A DNA stretch of 5,133 nt, from NCBI GenBank assembly GCA_902803635.1, contig CADCQU010000193.1, forward strand, positions 1-5,133. The letters are read 5' to 3'. The DNA is from an uncultured Lachnospiraceae bacterium (GTDB lineage Bacteria > Bacillota > Clostridia > Lachnospirales > Lachnospiraceae). Positions 1 through 2,992 of this stretch are shown piece after piece. How positions within the stretch are numbered: the stretch's first letter is position 1; the number at the start of each line of letters is the position of its first letter. Below the pieces are notes generated by a model that did not search any database, had not been told where the DNA came from, and saw only the letters and a program-made list of their open reading frames with translations. The position numbers were made by a program, and so were the translations under genes.

Positions 1-1001
1 GCAATGCACTCCGAGAGCGCGGCGTGTCCATTTGCCGACAAATGCAGACAGTCAAGCTCCGAAACTTCGGCGCATTCCGCCGCGTCGAGGAACACGCAGC
101 CGAGGTCGTCTGCGATTTGCCGGTAGAGCCCGGCAAATGCCTGCTGCCGGGGGACGGCGTCAGCCTCGAAACGCTCGTTAAATGGCCCCTCCGCGATGCC
201 CGGGAGCACTTTGGGCGGGGAGATGAGGAGGATTCTTGCCGGAAACTCCTGTTTTTTTGCCGTGAACTCCTGGATGGTCTCGACCATTTGACGGACGCCG
301 GCGGCGATGCTCTCCGCCGACTGGTGGAAGTCCTTCTTGAGGTCATTTGTCCCGAGCATGAGGATGACCCAGGCCACCGGCTTGTGGGAATTTAAACACG
401 GCACAAGGTAGTCCAGCCCATACTTCCACGCATCGTCCGCAGGGCGGGCGGCCGCCGTCCGGCCGTTGCAGCCCTCCTCGACAACCAGCCATTCTTCCCC
501 GAGGCGGGCAGAGAGCCGCCCCGTCCAGCGCTCCCTTGGCAGAAACCGAAGGCAGTTGTTTGGGTTATAGCCGTAGGTGTTCGAATCCCCGTAGCAGAGG
601 ACCGTCGCCGGCGACATCCTGGCACGGACCTCCTCCAAAATGAGCCAGTCCGCCAGCATCCAATGCACGGTTCGAAGCTCCGCAAGCGTGAGCCACCGAG
701 CGTCCATCGCCTCCCGGAAGACCGGTTTCTGCCCGTAAAGGCGGCAGGTGAAAAAGGTGATTACGTAGCAGGCGTCCGCCGTGACGGATTTCTGTGTCCC
801 GATTTCCTCCTCCACGGCCACCTTGATGGAAAGCTCCTCTTCCAGCTCGCGCACGAGGGCCTCGCGGTGCGTCTCGCCCGCCTCGAGCTTCCCGCCCGGG
901 AACTCCCACCAGCCGGTCCCGGGGCCGTACCCCCGCTGCACCGCCAGCACCTTGTCATCCGCAAATATCACCGCCGCCGCAACCGGCACCTCTTTCTTCA
1001 T
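1..1001 (-). CDS. Nudix (MutT-like) – SGNH/GDSL hydrolase fusion protein, 3' end cut by window edge
   Basis: One uninterrupted frame of 333 codons reads from ATG at 1001 off the left edge. Residues 1-128 are a Nudix domain like the 8-oxo-dGTP/CTP pyrophosphohydrolases: RGYGPGTGWWEFPGGK, then the Nudix box at 37-59 (G37, E43, R51-E52, E55-E56; the usual late Gly is Ser58), ending with a MutT-like ARWLT...W.LAD tail. Residues from about 130 are an SGNH esterase/acyltransferase resembling the mycobacterial MsAcT arylesterase type: GDSNTYG with nucleophile Ser140, NGRT with probable oxyanion Gly180, GTND with Asn219, and the catalytic Asp317-x-x-His320. Only the last dozen or so residues should be missing. 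The domains should hydrolyse nucleoside diphosphate derivatives and an acyl ester respectively; actual substrates are unknown. No signal peptide is seen, so it is probably cytosolic. The start is supported by GGAGG seven bases upstream. The domain calls are secure; the fusion is read directly, but an internal start at Met129 (GGAGGAGG 11 bases upstream) could also release a separate esterase. Confidence 0.9.
   Translation of the reverse strand, partial: MKKEVPVAAAVIFADDKVLAVQRGYGPGTGWWEFPGGKLEAGETHREALVRELEEELSIKVAVEEEIGTQKSVTADACYVITFFTCRLYGQKPVFREAMDARWLTLAELRTVHWMLADWLILEEVRARMSPATVLCYGDSNTYGYNPNNCLRFLPRERWTGRLSARLGEEWLVVEEGCNGRTAAARPADDAWKYGLDYLVPCLNSHKPVAWVILMLGTNDLKKDFHQSAESIAAGVRQMVETIQEFTAKKQEFPARILLISPPKVLPGIAEGPFNERFEADAVPRQQAFAGLYRQIADDLGCVFLDAAECAEVSELDCLHLSANGHAALSECI
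39..48 (+). repeat. CAAATGCAGA motif, copy 1
   Basis: The extended form GACAAATGCAGACA spans 37-50, near the 3' end of the SGNH coding region and antisense to it. CATTTG at 29-34 forms an inverted pair with CAAATG at 39-44 across four bases. Confidence 0.6.
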
Positions 1002-1049
1002 AATCAATCCTCCCTCCATTCGTTACGTCAAAAAACATTCCCTTGCAAT

Positions 1050-1078
1050 ATCCTAACATATATTCTATAGTAAGTCAA
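1050..1078 (-). promoter_or_regulatory. sigma-70-type promoter of the Nudix-SGNH gene
   Basis: On the minus strand TTGACT (1073-1078) and TAGGAT (1050-1055) are 17 bases apart, and TGT directly before TAGGAT gives an extended -10 (TGnTAGGAT). Transcription should begin near 1043, leaving a leader of about 42 bases that holds the GGAGG site at 1009-1013. Read by eye from consensus, not shown experimentally. Confidence 0.7.
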
Positions 1079-1166
1079 AAGCGGGGGAGGGTTCTTCTGG
1101 GTGATTGCGTAAAGTTACTCTTCAGGTGAATCCCTCGAAAAAGGCTCTATTGCTTCGTGAAAGGCC

Positions 1167-1192
1167 TGTCATCCTGAGCGAAGCGAAGGATC
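1167..1192 (-). repeat. dispersed short repeat, copy 1 (GAGCGAAGCGAAGGATC type)
   Basis: The sequence begins TGTCATCCTGAG and continues CGAAGCGAAGGATCC. It matches, in opposite orientation, the copy at 1218-1251 and the three copies inside the helicase gene. Repeats of this form (TCATTCTGAGCGAAGCGAAG, with small variations) are scattered through many unrelated bacterial genomes, usually between genes. No transposase is encoded nearby. Confidence 0.85.
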
Positions 1193-1217
1193 CCGTTAGT
1201 TTTTTCTAGAAATTGAC

Positions 1218-1251
1218 AGGATTCTTCGTCGCTTCGCTCCTCAGAATGACA
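1218..1251 (+). repeat. dispersed short repeat, copy 2, inverted relative to copy 1
   Basis: The copy runs from AGGATTCTTCGTCGCTTCGC to CAGAATGACA. With copy 1 it can form a long imperfect hairpin of about 85 bases; CCTGTCA (1165-1171) and TGACAGG (1214-1220) offer an additional inner pairing. A run of seven or more A follows. No plus-strand gene ends upstream and no minus-strand gene ends here, so a role as terminator is unlikely. Confidence 0.85.
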
Positions 1252-1321
1252 AAAAAACGAGGTACATGAATTGTAACTGCGCAAAAATGGGGTTGTCCTT
1301 GTCTTCGATGGGAGAGTTGGT

Positions 1322-2512
1322 ATGAATGAACTGGCCAGTGGGTTGCGGTTGACAAGCGAAGAGACGGGGCGGATTCTTGCCTTCCGGCATGAAATGCACA
1401 GGAACCCGGAGCTTTCGCATGCGGAGTTTCAGACGACGGAAAAGATCAAGGCGTTTCTTGATACACTACCCGGAATTGAGATTCTTCCGCTCAAAAAGGA
1501 ACTGACGGGCGTGGTGGCCCGTTTGGTCGGCGGGAAGCCTGGGGCGGAGATCGGCCTTCGTGCGGACATCGACGCCATTTGCCAGACGGAGGAAACCGAC
1601 CTGCCGTGGAAATCGGTGAGGGAGGGGATTATGCATGCCTGCGGCCATGATTTTCACACGGCGGGTCTTCTCGGCGCGGCCATGATTCTCTCGCGAAACC
1701 GGGAGGACGTGCCGGGGACTGTGGATTTTCTGTTTCAGGAGGCGGAGGAGACCACGGACGGAGCCAGGGAAATGATCGAGGTGGGGCTATTTGACGTGAT
1801 TTCGCCTGAGGCGTTTTTCGGGGAGCATAACCGGCCGGAGGTGGAGGTTGGAAAGGTCGTCTGCAAAAACGGAGCCCTCATGGCCGCCAAGACGAATTTT
1901 CGGATTCGGATTCTCGGGCGGGGCGGGCACGGCTCCATGCCGCATCTGTGCGACGATCCGATTGTCGCGGCGGCAGCCATCATCCAGTCGCTGCAGACGG
2001 TCGTCAGCAGAAATACGGACCCGCTCGATGGTGTCGTCCTGACGGTCGGATCGATCCGCGGCGGAAGTATCGAAAATCTGGTGGCGGATAAGGTCGAGAT
2101 GCTGGCAAGCATACGGGCGCTCTCCGTCGCGGCCAGGGAGAGGGCGGTGCGGCGGATGGAGGAAATCGTGAAGAGCACGGCAAATGCCTACGGCTGCCGG
2201 GCGGAGATTGAGTACCGGGAGATCCTGCCGCTGGTATTTAATAGCGAGGAGATGTACAAAAAGGCGGTCTTCGCGGCGGAGATGGCCGTCGGGGCGGAAA
2301 ATGTGGTGGACGTCCCGCCGACGCTTGCGAGCGAGGATTTTTCCATGATCATGGAGCGGGTTCCGTCATTTTTCTACTGGATTGGGAGTGGAAAACCGGG
2401 GCAACAGGCATTTGCCTGGCACCAGAGCCGCTTCCGGGCGGACGATGCGGGCGTAAAAGTGGCAGCAGAGGTCATGGCGGCGGTGGTATTTGCATACGAC
2501 AAATGCAGATGA
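1322..2512 (+). CDS. M20 family (M20D-type) metallo-amidohydrolase / aminoacylase-like peptidase
   Basis: The 396-residue protein has the normal length of the M20D amidohydrolases (hippurate hydrolase, N-acyl-amino-acid or IAA-amino-acid hydrolase relatives). These use a dinuclear metal centre to cleave an acyl group from an amino acid. Landmarks are HRNPELSHAEF (26-36), LRADIDA (79-85), MHACGHDFHTAG (104-115) with the metal ligands Cys107 and His109, FQEAEE (138-143) with the catalytic and ligand Glu142/Glu143, the ligand-type His169 in GEHN, GGHGSMPH around His203 in the dimerisation domain, ASEDF, and a final His367 in AWHQSRF. The family usually has FQPAEE and LRADMDALP, so this is a somewhat divergent member. 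The start is set by GGGAGAG at 1310-1316, five bases before ATG. There is no signal peptide, so it is probably cytosolic. The neighbours do not reveal the substrate. The gene ends in a copy of the CAAATGCAGA motif. Confidence 0.93.
   Translation: MNELASGLRLTSEETGRILAFRHEMHRNPELSHAEFQTTEKIKAFLDTLPGIEILPLKKELTGVVARLVGGKPGAEIGLRADIDAICQTEETDLPWKSVREGIMHACGHDFHTAGLLGAAMILSRNREDVPGTVDFLFQEAEETTDGAREMIEVGLFDVISPEAFFGEHNRPEVEVGKVVCKNGALMAAKTNFRIRILGRGGHGSMPHLCDDPIVAAAAIIQSLQTVVSRNTDPLDGVVLTVGSIRGGSIENLVADKVEMLASIRALSVAARERAVRRMEEIVKSTANAYGCRAEIEYREILPLVFNSEEMYKKAVFAAEMAVGAENVVDVPPTLASEDFSMIMERVPSFFYWIGSGKPGQQAFAWHQSRFRADDAGVKVAAEVMAAVVFAYDKCR
2500..2509 (+). repeat. CAAATGCAGA motif, copy 2
   Basis: GACAAATGCAGATG (2498-2511) overlaps the last codons and stop of the amidohydrolase gene. 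ATTTG at 2488-2492 pairs with CAAAT at 2500-2504 across seven bases. Confidence 0.6.
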
Positions 2513-2561
2513 GGCTTTTGGGGCCGCAGAAATAAAATGTGCTCCAAGCTTGCGCAGGCAC

Positions 2562-2585
2562 GAGTAATCGTCCGCGAAATTACTC
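2562..2585. other. small hairpin between convergent gene ends
   Basis: GAGTAAT (2562-2568) and ATTACTC (2579-2585) form a perfect 7-base inverted repeat around a 10-base loop. The hairpin covers the TAA stop of the minus-strand gene (2580-2582). No T run follows it on either strand, so it is not a standard intrinsic terminator, although its place between convergent genes would suit a weak bidirectional stop or 3'-end protection. Confidence 0.4.
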
Positions 2586-2870
2586 CAGGCCATACTGAAG
2601 GATCTCGTTGTAGCGGATGTTGGCCTGCTCGCTGGCTTTTTTCTCGCGCCAGGCATCGATTTCGCTTCGGATGGCGAGCATCTCGTCGACGACGAGCTCC
2701 TCGGTTTTGGGCTTTTCGTAGGCTAGGTACGCGCACATGCGTTCCATGGCCTTAGGACTTTGAAGGTGCCGCGCGGCAGCCTCGCCGAGCGCGGCGGGAA
2801 AGCCCAGGGCGGTGACGGCCGCGACCAAGGCGTCGCGGCTCCTGGCCCATTCTTCCTGGTAGATGGTCAT
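2580..2870 (-). CDS. conserved-looking 96-residue hypothetical protein
   Basis: The function is not recognised. The 96-residue protein is acidic and apparently all-helical: an N-terminal stretch MTIYQEEWARSRDALVAAV, a middle segment GFPAALGEAAARHLQSPKAM, then a charged helix around EELVVDEMLAIRSEIDAWREKK (split by eye near its middle), ending NIRYNEILQYGLE. No signal peptide, membrane segment, cysteine pair or zinc-binding pattern is visible. From memory, similar small proteins with a terminal ARYNEIL-like motif and a DEMLAI segment occur in other anaerobic Bacillota, but I cannot attach a family name. ATG at 2870 is chosen because AAAGGAG (2876-2882) lies five bases upstream. An ATG at 2927 in the same frame would overlap the promoter. 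The gene has its own promoter and is convergent with the amidohydrolase and divergent from the helicase. Confidence 0.8.
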   Translation of the reverse strand: MTIYQEEWARSRDALVAAVTALGFPAALGEAAARHLQSPKAMERMCAYLAYEKPKTEELVVDEMLAIRSEIDAWREKKASEQANIRYNEILQYGLE

Positions 2871-2891
2871 GGGGGCTCCTTTCGTTCTTTT

Positions 2892-2920
2892 TTGAATCAA
2901 TATAAAGTATCTGGTAGAAT
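2892..2920 (+). promoter_or_regulatory. candidate sigma-70-type promoter of the helicase gene
   Basis: On the plus strand TTGAAT (2892-2897) and TAGAAT (2915-2920) are 17 bases apart, in an AT-rich stretch that stands out from the GC-rich genes. Transcription would begin near 2927 and give a leader of about 65 bases with the G-rich ribosome binding site at 2980-2987. The two hexamers interleave with those of the opposing promoter. Confidence 0.55.
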
Positions 2921-2927
2921 AATGCAA
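2899..2927 (-). promoter_or_regulatory. sigma-70-type promoter of the 96-residue protein gene
   Basis: On the minus strand TTGCAT (2922-2927) is followed after exactly 17 bases by TATATT (2899-2904). Transcription would begin near 2892, about 20 bases before the start codon, leaving room for the AAAGGAG site. It overlaps the plus-strand promoter at 2892-2920. Confidence 0.7.
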
Positions 2928-2992
2928 GAGGAAACAATTTTACTAAATACCTGTTTTCAACTATCCCCAAATGGGGGGGAAGGGGGGCTTGC

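Larger units (their letters stand above)
1002..1321. other. 320-base intergenic region between divergent genes
   Basis: The first 80 bases belong to the promoter and leader of the minus-strand Nudix-SGNH gene. Positions 1165-1251 hold an inverted pair of a dispersed repeat. The last 60 bases lead into the amidohydrolase, with GGGAGAG just before its ATG. No convincing -35/-10 pair for the plus-strand gene was found: a consensus TTGACA at 1213-1218 lies inside the repeat pair and has no suitable -10. No credible open frame is present. Confidence 0.6.

Noticed and set aside
24..395. 123-codon open frame on the plus strand
   Set aside because: It is antisense to the SGNH domain, which contains the GTND and D-x-x-H catalytic blocks. 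The plus-strand frame has no recognisable domain and begins near the window edge without a clear ribosome binding site.
663..1070. 135-codon open frame on the plus strand
   Set aside because: It lies opposite the Nudix domain and runs through that gene's promoter; no family resemblance.
1213..1218. Consensus TTGACA as -35 box for the amidohydrolase gene
   Set aside because: At 16-18 bases downstream there is only GC-rich repeat sequence with no -10-like hexamer.
1735..2178. 147-codon minus-strand frame
   Set aside because: Antisense shadow of the M20 amidohydrolase.
2580..2927. Longer version of the 96-residue protein starting at 2927
   Set aside because: The added 19 residues would be encoded by the promoter region itself and lack a ribosome binding site, whereas ATG at 2870 has AAAGGAG at ideal spacing.
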